Origin: JAMORN01 sp027063545 [NCBI: bacterium]
Lineage (GTDB): Bacteria; JAMORN01
Direction of reading: 5' to 3'
NCBI GenBank assembly: GCA_027063545.1
Contig: JAMORN010000156.1
Span: 1-6,343, forward strand
DNA: 6,343 bases
Shown here: one piece after another, positions 1-5,640 of the stretch
Layout of the letters: every line of letters begins with the position of its first letter
Numbering within the stretch: the stretch's first letter is position 1
The notes under the pieces: model-generated
Seen by the model: only the letters and a program-made list of their open reading frames with translations
Database searches by the model: none
Told to the model about the DNA's origin: nothing
Program-made: the position numbers and the translations under genes

Positions 1-1
1 C

Positions 2-70
2 TTAACTATTTTCCAACTTTTGACTATTAGTCATTTTTTCCCTTATGGTCATTTTTTGACCTTTAGTCAA
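2..70 (-). repeat. Degenerate 18-nt tandem repeat, in frame, at the 3' end of fliJ
   Basis: Read on the minus strand in the fliJ frame, codons 163-168 (bases 70-53), 169-174 (52-35) and 175-180 (34-17) are three 18-nt units. They encode LTKGQK, MTIREK and MTNSQK. A partial fourth unit of four codons plus the stop follows at 16-2 and begins with TTG like the first. The consensus is (L/M)-T-x-(G/R/S)-(Q/E)-K. At DNA level the strongest shared parts are TGAC at the start of each full unit and the AAAA-rich end. The unit is a multiple of three, so copy changes would keep the reading frame. I compared the units by eye and computed no alignment score. Confidence 0.7.
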
Positions 71-556
71 TATTCTAATATAGAAAAAAAATATTTTTTT
101 GTCAAATTTTTTTAAAATTTTTTTTTTAAATCTTTGAGATGCTATATCATCAAAGAGTTTTTGAGTTTCTTTATAAAAATATTTTTTATACTCTTCTATA
201 CTCTTATCCTTTAATTTTTCAACTATCTTTCTATTCCTAGATGCTTCTATATATCTTTTTTTCAATTCATCTAACTTTGATAAAATTACTTGAATTTTTT
301 TTATTTCACTATACTCTCTTTTTTGATTTTCATACAAAAAACTATTACTATATCTCCATCTTGCTAGATCTATTTTTCCTATTCTGTTTTTACTTTCATT
401 TTTTAAAACTTGTATTTCTTTTTCTTTAATTTCTTTTAATATTTCCTTTTGTTTTTCTAAAATATTTTGTTGATTTATAAAATCACGATGTGCTAACTTT
501 TCCTTTAACTCTCTATATTTTAAAAATTTCTCTAATCTAAAATTATATCTTCTCAT
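2..556 (-). CDS. fliJ: Flagellar export protein FliJ with an extended C-terminal tail
   Basis: A 184-residue, almost entirely helical, very basic protein. FliJ forms an antiparallel coiled coil that inserts in the FliI hexamer like F1 gamma and contacts FlhA and chaperones. Evidence is the FliJ-type start (YNFRLEKFLKYRELKE at 4-19) and the second helix with RNRKIVEKLKDKSIEEYKKY (107-126) followed by ETQKLFDDIASQRF (130-143). This matches the family pattern of an R..vE.L stretch and then a (D/E)(D/E)IA..R ending. Position directly after fliI is decisive. Enteric and Bacillus FliJ are about 147 residues. Here the canonical part ends near 146 on an A10 run, and about 38 extra residues follow, ending in a 6-residue tandem repeat. 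An in-frame TAA lies two codons before the ATG at 556, so no earlier start is possible. No Shine-Dalgarno is visible in the 26-nt gap after fliI. An alternative reading is that the tail is former intergenic DNA, joined by an indel in the A run. Confidence 0.93.
   Translation of the reverse strand: MRRYNFRLEKFLKYRELKEKLAHRDFINQQNILEKQKEILKEIKEKEIQVLKNESKNRIGKIDLARWRYSNSFLYENQKREYSEIKKIQVILSKLDELKKRYIEASRNRKIVEKLKDKSIEEYKKYFYKETQKLFDDIASQRFKKKILKKFDKKIFFFYIRILTKGQKMTIREKMTNSQKLENS
20..70. repeat. Cluster of overlapping TGAC/GTCA inverted repeats
   Basis: Three perfect short inverted repeats lie within 51 bases. At 21-33, TGACTA and TAGTCA are separated by one base. At 47-61, GGTCA and TGACC are separated by five. 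At 56-70, TTGAC and GTCAA are separated by five. The second and third overlap by six bases and cannot both form hairpins at once. The first and third are also direct repeats of each other (14 of 16 bases by eye, 36 nt apart). They are partly a by-product of the 18-nt tandem repeat, but the symmetry is more than that repeat alone requires. None is followed by a T tract long enough to call a terminator on the gene strand. Confidence 0.6.
118..127 (-). other. A10 homopolymer (candidate slippage or frameshift site) in fliJ
   Basis: Ten consecutive A on the minus strand cover fliJ codons 144-146 and the first base of codon 147. In frame this gives Lys-Lys-Lys and contains A AAA AAA, a classical -1 slippery heptamer. 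One extra A, or a -1 ribosomal shift, leads to TGA after residue 151. One A fewer leads to TAA after residue 147. Both are near the canonical FliJ length. Whether slippage occurs cannot be told from sequence. Confidence 0.5.
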
Positions 557-582
557 AAGTTATAATAATGATATTTAAAAAA

Positions 583-1899
583 TTACAAATTTATCTTTTC
601 TGCTATGCTATATAATATCTTAAGAGTTTCTTCAAAAGAAAAATGTTCATCAACTCTTTGTTTTAAAAAATTGTTTATATCTTCATTCAAATTAATAGCA
701 AGATCTATCTTAGGATTTGTTCCTTTCTGATAAGCACCTAAATTTATTAAATCTTCATTATCCCTATATATTGACATTAAAGTCTTAATTTTACCAGCTG
801 CTTCTAAATGTTTATTATCTACTATTTCACTCATAAGCCTTGAAATACTTGAGAGTACATCAATAGCAGGAAAATGATTTCTATTGGCTAAAGCCCTAGA
901 TAATACAATATGCCCATCAAGTATTCCCCTTGCAGTATCTGAAATAGGCTCGTCTAAATCATCCCCTTCAACTAATACTGTATATATACCTGTTATTGTC
1001 CCTTTAGAAGAATTCCCAGCCCTTTCCAATAATTTAGGCATTAATGCAAAAACACTAGGAGGATATCCCCTTGTAGTTGGAGGTTCTCCAATAGCTAAAC
1101 CTATCTCTCTCTGAGCCAAAGCAAATCTTGTTAAAGAATCCATCATTAAAAGTACATTCTTCCCTTTATCTCTAAAATATTCTGCTATTCTCGTTGCTAC
1201 AAAAGCAGCTTTTACCCTCTCTATCGCTGGCTTATCTGACGTTGCAACTATTACTACTGATTTCTTTAACCCTTCATCTTTCAAATCTCTTTCTAAAAAT
1301 TCCCTAACTTCCCTACCTCTTTCTCCTATCAAAGCAATAACATTTATATCTGCAGAAGAATATCTAGCTATCATACCAAGCAGTGTAGACTTCCCTACAC
1401 CACTTCCTGCAAATATTCCTATTCTTTGTCCCTTACCTATAGTTAATAGCCCATCTATAGATTTTATTCCTGTTTCAATTGGTTGAACTATCTTTTCTCT
1501 TTCTAAAGGATTAGGAGCATCATTAGATATTGAAACATATTCATATTTATTAACTTCTCCCTTATTGTCTATTAATTCACCTACACCATTTAATATTCTC
1601 CCTAACAATTCCTCAGATACTTTTATCCCTAGTATAGACCCTGTTGCTTCAACTATAAAACCTGATTTTATTCCTTCCATATGGGATAAAGGCATAATGT
1701 ATGTAATATTATTATTAAAACCAACTATCTCACCTTTAGAGATTACATTCCCTTTCTTATCTTTTATAAAAACTAACTCTCCTATAGAAGAAACAGGCCC
1801 TTCTGATTCAACTGTTAATCCTACAACCCTTTTTATTGTTCCTATGAGTCTATAAGAAATCTCATTGGATATTAGATTCTTATATTTTTCAAGAAACAT
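583..1899 (-). CDS. fliI: Flagellum-specific export ATPase FliI
   Basis: A 438-residue ATPase of the F1-beta/T3SS family. Its hexamer hydrolyses ATP below the export gate and, with FliH and FliJ, prepares substrates for secretion. Visible features in order: the N-terminal beta-barrel (about 15-85); the Walker A motif AGSGVGKST at 164-172 with K170; GERGREV at 192-198, whose E193 is the expected catalytic glutamate; Walker B LLMMD ending at D254; the family signature PPTTRGYPPSVF at 273-284, diagnostic of T3SS/flagellar ATPases rather than F1; LVEGDDLDEPISD at 309-321; SISR at 351-354, where the arginine-finger-type residue is expected; and a helical C-terminal substrate/chaperone domain (about 370-438). 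The length is normal for the family. The ATG at 1899 lies inside fliH, giving an 11-nt overlap, with only a modest GGGA upstream, so translational coupling to fliH is likely. The TAA lies 26 nt before fliJ. Confidence 0.98.
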   Translation of the reverse strand: MFLEKYKNLISNEISYRLIGTIKRVVGLTVESEGPVSSIGELVFIKDKKGNVISKGEIVGFNNNITYIMPLSHMEGIKSGFIVEATGSILGIKVSEELLGRILNGVGELIDNKGEVNKYEYVSISNDAPNPLEREKIVQPIETGIKSIDGLLTIGKGQRIGIFAGSGVGKSTLLGMIARYSSADINVIALIGERGREVREFLERDLKDEGLKKSVVIVATSDKPAIERVKAAFVATRIAEYFRDKGKNVLLMMDSLTRFALAQREIGLAIGEPPTTRGYPPSVFALMPKLLERAGNSSKGTITGIYTVLVEGDDLDEPISDTARGILDGHIVLSRALANRNHFPAIDVLSSISRLMSEIVDNKHLEAAGKIKTLMSIYRDNEDLINLGAYQKGTNPKIDLAINLNEDINNFLKQRVDEHFSFEETLKILYSIAEKINL

Positions 1900-2638
1900 T
1901 ATTTTCCCATAATTCTAAAATTTTTTCCCTTAACTTTTTTATCCTTTCCTCAACCCTAGCGTCGACAATTCCCTTTTCAGATTTTACAATAACACTACCC
2001 TTTGAAAAATCCTCTCTAGGTATATACTCTATCAATTCCTTTTTAGCTTCTATTGGTTGCCACAAATATTCTTTTGATTTTAAAATCAACAAATCATTAG
2101 GATTTAAATAAATTTGAAGTTTTGAAGAAAAATCAATATACTCTACCAAATCTTTTAATACCTTTATAATATATTCTTTATCTTCTTCAATCTTTTTATA
2201 TATAATTTTCTCAACAAATATATTTAAAATCTCTATAAAGTCTCTTTCTATTAAACTCAACATCTCCTTTTTTGAATTCTCTATATTCTTTACAAGATCC
2301 TCTATAAGAGAAGAATATTGCTTTAATTCATTATCTAAAATCTGTTTATATTTTTCCTCTAAATCCTTCTCTGCTTTTTTATATCCCTCATCAAAAGCCT
2401 TACTTTTTTCTTCTATTATTTTTTTTTCATATTCTTTTTTTATATCCTCTATTATTCTATCTTTTTGTTTTAACTTTAGCTCCAAGTCCTTTAATTTAGC
2501 TTCATATTCGTCTACTATTTTATTTGTCTCTTCTTCTATATGTTCCTTTTCTAAGTCTGGTAAAATAAGATCATTAATCTCAAAACTCTTATTCTTTTTA
2601 TCTAAAAGATTTTTTATTTTATTACGATTTATATCCAT
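1889..2638 (-). CDS. fliH: Flagellar assembly protein FliH (export ATPase regulator/stator)
   Basis: A 249-residue, highly charged protein. FliH dimers bind the FliI N-terminus, restrain its ATPase activity and link it to FliN in the C ring. It is the peripheral-stalk counterpart of the F/V-ATPases. The sequence shows a short divergent N-terminus, a long Lys/Glu-rich helical and coiled-coil region (about 29-130) and a globular C-terminal domain. The coiled coil includes an FDEGYKKAEKDLEEKY stretch (82-97) at the usual position of the FliH small-residue helix motif, though with few Gly. The C-terminal domain has a LQIYLNPNDL segment (174-183) and GSVIVKSEKGIVDARVEERI (214-233), matching the family's final beta hairpin and helix. 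The N-terminal Trp residues that enteric FliH uses to bind FliN are absent. The identification rests on the C-terminal motifs and on position. The TGA stop lies 11 nt inside fliI. Codons 71-74 include an A9 run. Confidence 0.92.
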   Translation of the reverse strand: MDINRNKIKNLLDKKNKSFEINDLILPDLEKEHIEEETNKIVDEYEAKLKDLELKLKQKDRIIEDIKKEYEKKIIEEKSKAFDEGYKKAEKDLEEKYKQILDNELKQYSSLIEDLVKNIENSKKEMLSLIERDFIEILNIFVEKIIYKKIEEDKEYIIKVLKDLVEYIDFSSKLQIYLNPNDLLILKSKEYLWQPIEAKKELIEYIPREDFSKGSVIVKSEKGIVDARVEERIKKLREKILELWENNVS

Positions 2639-2644
2639 ATATAA

Positions 2645-2652
2645 TCCTCTTT
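2645..2652 (-). promoter_or_regulatory. Ribosome binding site of fliH
   Basis: The minus strand reads AAAGAGGA, ending 6 nt before the fliH ATG (2636-2638), in the 18-nt fliG-fliH spacer. It supports the chosen fliH start. Confidence 0.8.
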
Positions 2653-2656
2653 ATAT

Positions 2657-3736
2657 CTACATAATTAATTCGTTCTCCCCACCTCTACCTGCAATAACAA
2701 TTTCACCTTCTTCTTCCAGACGTCTTACCACTTCTACAATCTTCTGTTGCGCAGCTTCAACATCCTTTACCCTAACAGGTCCCATATACTCCATCTCTTC
2801 TTTAATCATCTCAGCTGCTCTTGAAGACATATTCTTGAAGAATTTCTCTTTTAACTCATCACTAGCACCCTTTAAAGCTAATGTTAAATCTTTTGTATCT
2901 ATCTCTTTTAAAATTCTTTGGATACCTCTATCATCTATTAATAAAATATCTTCGAATACAAACATTAAATTCTTTATAGCTGTAGCAAGCTCTGGATTAT
3001 CTTTCTCTAATGTCCCTAAAATATTCTTCTCAGTAGCCATATCAACCATATTCATAATCTCAGCTATTGATTTTATTCCTCCAACTTCTGTTGTTGTACC
3101 TCCAGCAAGTCCCCTTATTTGATGTGCTAATATTTCATCTAACCTTTTTAATATATCTGGAGAAATACTTTTCATTGTTGCAATTCTTACAGCTACATCA
3201 ACCTGCATCTCTGGGGGTAAAGCGGATAAAATTTGCGCTGCTTTTTGAGTATCTAAATATGCCAAAAGTAATGCTATTGTTTGAGGGTGCTCATTTTGAA
3301 GTAAATTTACAAGTTGGGCTGTATCTACTTCATTTAATAAATCAAAACCTGTCTTTTGAATAGAACTTTTAATCTTTTCTATTAACTCTTTTGCTTTATC
3401 TGGACCTAAAGCGTCCATAAGTACTTTTTCGGCAAAAGATAATCCTCCCTGAGCCACAAATCTTTGTGCCATTAATATTTCATTAAACTCTTCCAGTACC
3501 ATATCCTTAACTATAGGATCTACATTCTGAAGTTTTGCAACTTCTGTTGATAAAACTTCTATTTCTTCTTCTGTAAGTTTTGCAAAAATCTTTGCTGAAG
3601 ACTTAGCCCCTAAAGAAATTAATACTATTGCTGCCTTTTGAACACCTGTTAAAGAATTATATATTTCTTTTGCTTTATTTAAAGCTTCGGAATCTTTATA
3701 TCTAGACTTAAAAAAAGTCTTTTTTTCCTTTGCCAT
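2657..3736 (-). CDS. fliG: Flagellar motor switch protein FliG
   Basis: A 359-residue C-ring protein on the cytoplasmic face of the MS ring. It converts stator ion flow into torque and passes switching signals from FliM. The N-terminal FliF-binding domain starts at about residue 29 (LTGVQKAAIVLISLG) after an unusually long Lys-rich lead. The middle domain has the FliM-binding EHPQ motif at 149-152. A Gly-containing hinge lies near 212-220. The C-terminal torque domain has MFVF at 258-261 and DDRGIQRILKEID near 268-280. By alignment in my head with enteric FliG, the torque residues map to K289, R306, E313, E314 and R322. The two enteric Asp are thus Glu here, which is conservative. It is longer than the enteric protein (331), mainly at the N-terminus, and no later Met before residue 79 could serve as the start. 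It overlaps fliF by 1 nt (TAATG) and ends with TAG 18 nt before fliH. Confidence 0.97.
   Translation of the reverse strand: MAKEKKTFFKSRYKDSEALNKAKEIYNSLTGVQKAAIVLISLGAKSSAKIFAKLTEEEIEVLSTEVAKLQNVDPIVKDMVLEEFNEILMAQRFVAQGGLSFAEKVLMDALGPDKAKELIEKIKSSIQKTGFDLLNEVDTAQLVNLLQNEHPQTIALLLAYLDTQKAAQILSALPPEMQVDVAVRIATMKSISPDILKRLDEILAHQIRGLAGGTTTEVGGIKSIAEIMNMVDMATEKNILGTLEKDNPELATAIKNLMFVFEDILLIDDRGIQRILKEIDTKDLTLALKGASDELKEKFFKNMSSRAAEMIKEEMEYMGPVRVKDVEAAQQKIVEVVRRLEEEGEIVIAGRGGENELIM
3704..3720. repeat. Short inverted repeat at the 5' end of fliG
   Basis: AGACTT and AAGTCT, separated by five A on the plus strand, form a perfect 6-bp inverted repeat. It begins 16 nt downstream of the A of the fliG start codon. 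On the plus strand it is directly followed by six T (3721-3726), so it looks like a weak terminator for antisense transcription. On the fliG mRNA it could form a small hairpin just after the start codon. The stem has only two G-C pairs, so it is weak. Confidence 0.35.
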
Positions 3737-5277
3737 TATTTTTTATCCCCACCTTTTGATTTAGATTGCATAAGCACCCTTATAGCAGAAACAATTACAT
3801 CAATATTCTCCTCCATTTGATCTTCTATATCCGCAACCATACTCTCAAAAAATTCCTCTTCCTCTTCTTCTTCTTTAGCTACAGCAGCTGAAGGACCAGA
3901 TACAGGTATATATTCCGGTTTTTTGGCAGTAAAAACATTCATTAAAGAAGATACCATACTCTTTAATAATAAAATTATAAATATTACTACAAAAAATAAA
4001 AGTCCCCATTTTATTTGTTTCATCAACAATTCTTTCTTTTTTTCTTTTTCCATAGCCATAAGCTCTTGATTTATATAAGATCTATCAAATTGAACATTTG
4101 TAACAACAACCTCATCCCCCCTATCAGCATTAAATCCAACAGCTTTCTTTACTAACTCTTCTATTTTAGCTAATTCATCTTCACTTCTAGGTACATATAC
4201 AATAGAATCTCCCTGTTTTTTATATATTCCATCTATAGCAACAGACACTGTTAATCTTTTTATATTCCCTACCTCGCCAATTATATGAGATATTGTCTTA
4301 TCAATTTCATAATTTACAATCTGATCTTCCTTTTGAGTATTATTCTGATCCTGAGCCGATTGACTAGAATATTTTTTTACCTCTTTACTTCTAACTACAC
4401 CACCTTCTGGGTTATACTGCTCAACTGTTTTTTCAATTCTTTCAAAATTTAAATCTGCAGATACTCTTACAACAGATTTTCCCGGCCCCAATATATTATC
4501 TAACAATGATTGAATTTTATTTTGTAAAGCCTTTTCAACATTATTTTTTAACTCCTGTTGAAAAGCTGTTAGATGAGCTATTTCTTCTTGTTGATAAGGC
4601 GAAGTTAAAAGATTACCATACTGATCTACTATTGTTACATTATTTCTATCAAGTCCTTCAACAGCAGAAGATACTAAGTATACAATTCCTTCTATCTGTT
4701 TTTTAGTTAAACGTTTTCCAGGTTTTAATTTAACAATAACAGAGACTTTGGCTGGCTCTTCTTTATCTTCAAAAATAGATTCTTTTTTAAAAACAATATG
4801 AACTCTACATGCTTCTATTTCTTTAATAGAAGATATCGTTTTTGCTAATTCTCCTTCCAATGCCCTTTTATAATTAACCTTTAATTGAAAATCAGTTAAT
4901 CCTAAAGAAGATTTATCTAATAATTCATATCCTATTATTTTACTATCAGCAGGAAGTCCATCCTTTGCCAAAACCATCTTTATTTCATATTTTTTATTCT
5001 TAGGTACTAAAATCGATCTCCCATCATCTCCTATTTTATATTTATATCCATCTTGTTTTAATCTATCTATAATAGCGGCCATATCATCATCAGATAAATT
5101 TTTATATAAATAAACCATCTCTTCACTTTTTGAAGTAGAAACAGGGGTAAAAATAATAAAAGCAAGACCTATAAATGTTATACTAATAATAGTGGATACT
5201 AATATCTTTTGACTTAAAGAAAGTTTATTCCAAACTTGTAATACATGATTTATAAACTGCTTAAAAAACTCTACCAT
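3736..5277 (-). CDS. fliF: Flagellar MS-ring protein FliF
   Basis: A 513-residue inner-membrane protein that forms the MS ring, the housing for the export gate and the mount for FliG. In order: a short cytoplasmic N-terminus, TM1 at about 24-46, then the first ring-building region (LYKNLSDDDMAAIIDRL near 57-73, then ILVPKNKKYEIK). The second, YscJ-like ring-building region (about 115-225) includes LGLTDFQLKVNYKRALEGELA and VSVIVKLKPG. The third ring-building/beta-collar region runs about 235-400, with a Gln/Ser/Asn-rich loop near 303-318. TM2 is at about 423-446. The cytoplasmic tail carries a run of seven Glu (469-475) and ends in an amphipathic helix (about 489-504) in the position of the FliG-binding motif. 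It is somewhat shorter than enteric FliF (about 560), mostly in the tail. The ATG at 5277 is the first available after the fliE TAG in the same frame. The TAA overlaps the fliG ATG by one base. Confidence 0.97.
   Translation of the reverse strand: MVEFFKQFINHVLQVWNKLSLSQKILVSTIISITFIGLAFIIFTPVSTSKSEEMVYLYKNLSDDDMAAIIDRLKQDGYKYKIGDDGRSILVPKNKKYEIKMVLAKDGLPADSKIIGYELLDKSSLGLTDFQLKVNYKRALEGELAKTISSIKEIEACRVHIVFKKESIFEDKEEPAKVSVIVKLKPGKRLTKKQIEGIVYLVSSAVEGLDRNNVTIVDQYGNLLTSPYQQEEIAHLTAFQQELKNNVEKALQNKIQSLLDNILGPGKSVVRVSADLNFERIEKTVEQYNPEGGVVRSKEVKKYSSQSAQDQNNTQKEDQIVNYEIDKTISHIIGEVGNIKRLTVSVAIDGIYKKQGDSIVYVPRSEDELAKIEELVKKAVGFNADRGDEVVVTNVQFDRSYINQELMAMEKEKKKELLMKQIKWGLLFFVVIFIILLLKSMVSSLMNVFTAKKPEYIPVSGPSAAVAKEEEEEEEFFESMVADIEDQMEENIDVIVSAIRVLMQSKSKGGDKK
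3749..3755 (-). promoter_or_regulatory. Ribosome binding site of fliG inside the fliF 3' end
   Basis: The minus strand reads AAGGTGG, one mismatch from AAGGAGG, 12 nt before the fliG ATG. It overlaps the codons for the FliF C-terminal Lys-Gly-Gly. Combined with the TAATG overlap, this supports translational coupling of fliF and fliG. Confidence 0.6.
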
Positions 5278-5280
5278 AGA

Positions 5281-5604
5281 CTATATATTCATCCTTTCTA
5301 ATTCTTTATAAGCATCTATAAGTTTATTCTTTATCTCTATCATTAAATCAAAGGCTATATCTGCTTCTGCTATAGCATTCATAACCTGATTTATATCTTT
5401 AATTTCTCCAGATAACATTTTCTCTATACTATCTTTTACTTTACCTTGAAGATTATTAACATCTTTCAAAGTTTCCTTTAATACATCCTCAAAACTTTTA
5501 TTTTGCACTTTTTCGTTTTGTTTAGTATCTAATTTTCTTGGTAAATTTGTTTGATTTATTTTACTTAATAATGAATCTAATCCGTTTGTGTTGTTTATAA
5601 CCAT
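5281..5604 (-). CDS. fliE: Flagellar hook-basal body complex protein FliE (MS-ring/rod adapter)
   Basis: A 107-residue protein, close to the enteric length of 104. FliE connects the FliF MS ring to the FlgB rod and is among the earliest export substrates. After a poorly conserved, Asn/Lys-rich N-terminus (about 1-35) the family pattern appears. SFEDVLKETLKDVNNLQ at 37-53 corresponds to the SFxDxLxxxLxxVNxLQ motif. Then come a GEIKDINQVMNAIAEADIAF segment and a C-terminal helix with IKNKLIDAYKELERMNI, corresponding to the family's VRNKxxxAYxEixRMxV ending. The ATG at 5604 has a strong Shine-Dalgarno. The TAG stop at 5281-5283 is separated from the fliF ATG by a single codon (TCT) in the same reading frame. 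The last FliE codons also contain the AAAGGAT that probably serves as the fliF ribosome binding site. Confidence 0.95.
   Translation of the reverse strand: MVINNTNGLDSLLSKINQTNLPRKLDTKQNEKVQNKSFEDVLKETLKDVNNLQGKVKDSIEKMLSGEIKDINQVMNAIAEADIAFDLMIEIKNKLIDAYKELERMNI
5291..5297 (-). promoter_or_regulatory. Probable ribosome binding site of fliF inside the fliE 3' end
   Basis: The minus strand reads AAAGGAT within the last codons of fliE. The distance from GGA to the fliF ATG (5275-5277) is 14 nt, longer than optimal. Translation of fliF may therefore depend partly on ribosomes that finish fliE at the TAG 3 nt before the start. The coupling is inferred. Confidence 0.55.
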
Positions 5605-5611
5605 ATTTCTT

Positions 5612-5618
5612 CTCCTTT
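5612..5618 (-). promoter_or_regulatory. Ribosome binding site of fliE
   Basis: The minus strand reads AAAGGAG, ending 7 nt before the fliE ATG (5602-5604). It lies in the 36-nt flgC-fliE gap, which is the longest spacer in the window. The rest of that gap is pure A/T, with no hairpin followed by a T tract and no clear sigma-28 or sigma-54 motif. Confidence 0.85.
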
Positions 5619-5640
5619 ATATTTAAAATATATATTTTTT

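Noticed and set aside
32-46. Internal AAGGGAAAAAATG near the fliJ 3' end as a start for another gene
   Set aside because: The ATG is in the fliJ frame and gives only ten codons before the fliJ stop. It looks like a start site only because of the A-rich repeat.
241-429. Plus-strand ORF rich in Leu and Phe opposite fliJ
   Set aside because: It is the antisense of a Lys/Glu-rich coiled-coil gene, which naturally reads as Phe/Leu/Ile. It has no ribosome binding site or recognisable protein pattern.
884-1855. Plus-strand ORFs of 76 and 96 codons opposite fliI
   Set aside because: They lie wholly within the strongly conserved fliI coding region on the other strand and show no family features, so they are antisense shadows.
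1889-1891. TGA at the end of fliH as a possible recoded codon
   Set aside because: FliH has its full family C-terminus before this TGA, and fliI starts 11 nt upstream in another frame. The ordinary stop reading fits.
2835-3363. Two overlapping plus-strand ORFs opposite fliG
   Set aside because: They sit within the well-supported FliG coding region, overlap each other, and show no protein pattern. The same applies to the plus-strand ORFs opposite fliF (4506-4706) and flgC (5760-6082).
5605-5640. Possible promoter or terminator in the flgC-fliE gap
   Set aside because: The 36 nt are almost all A/T. Apart from the Shine-Dalgarno there is no stem plus T tract, and no sigma-28 or sigma-54 motif was seen. 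AT-rich -10-like hexamers occur everywhere in this DNA.
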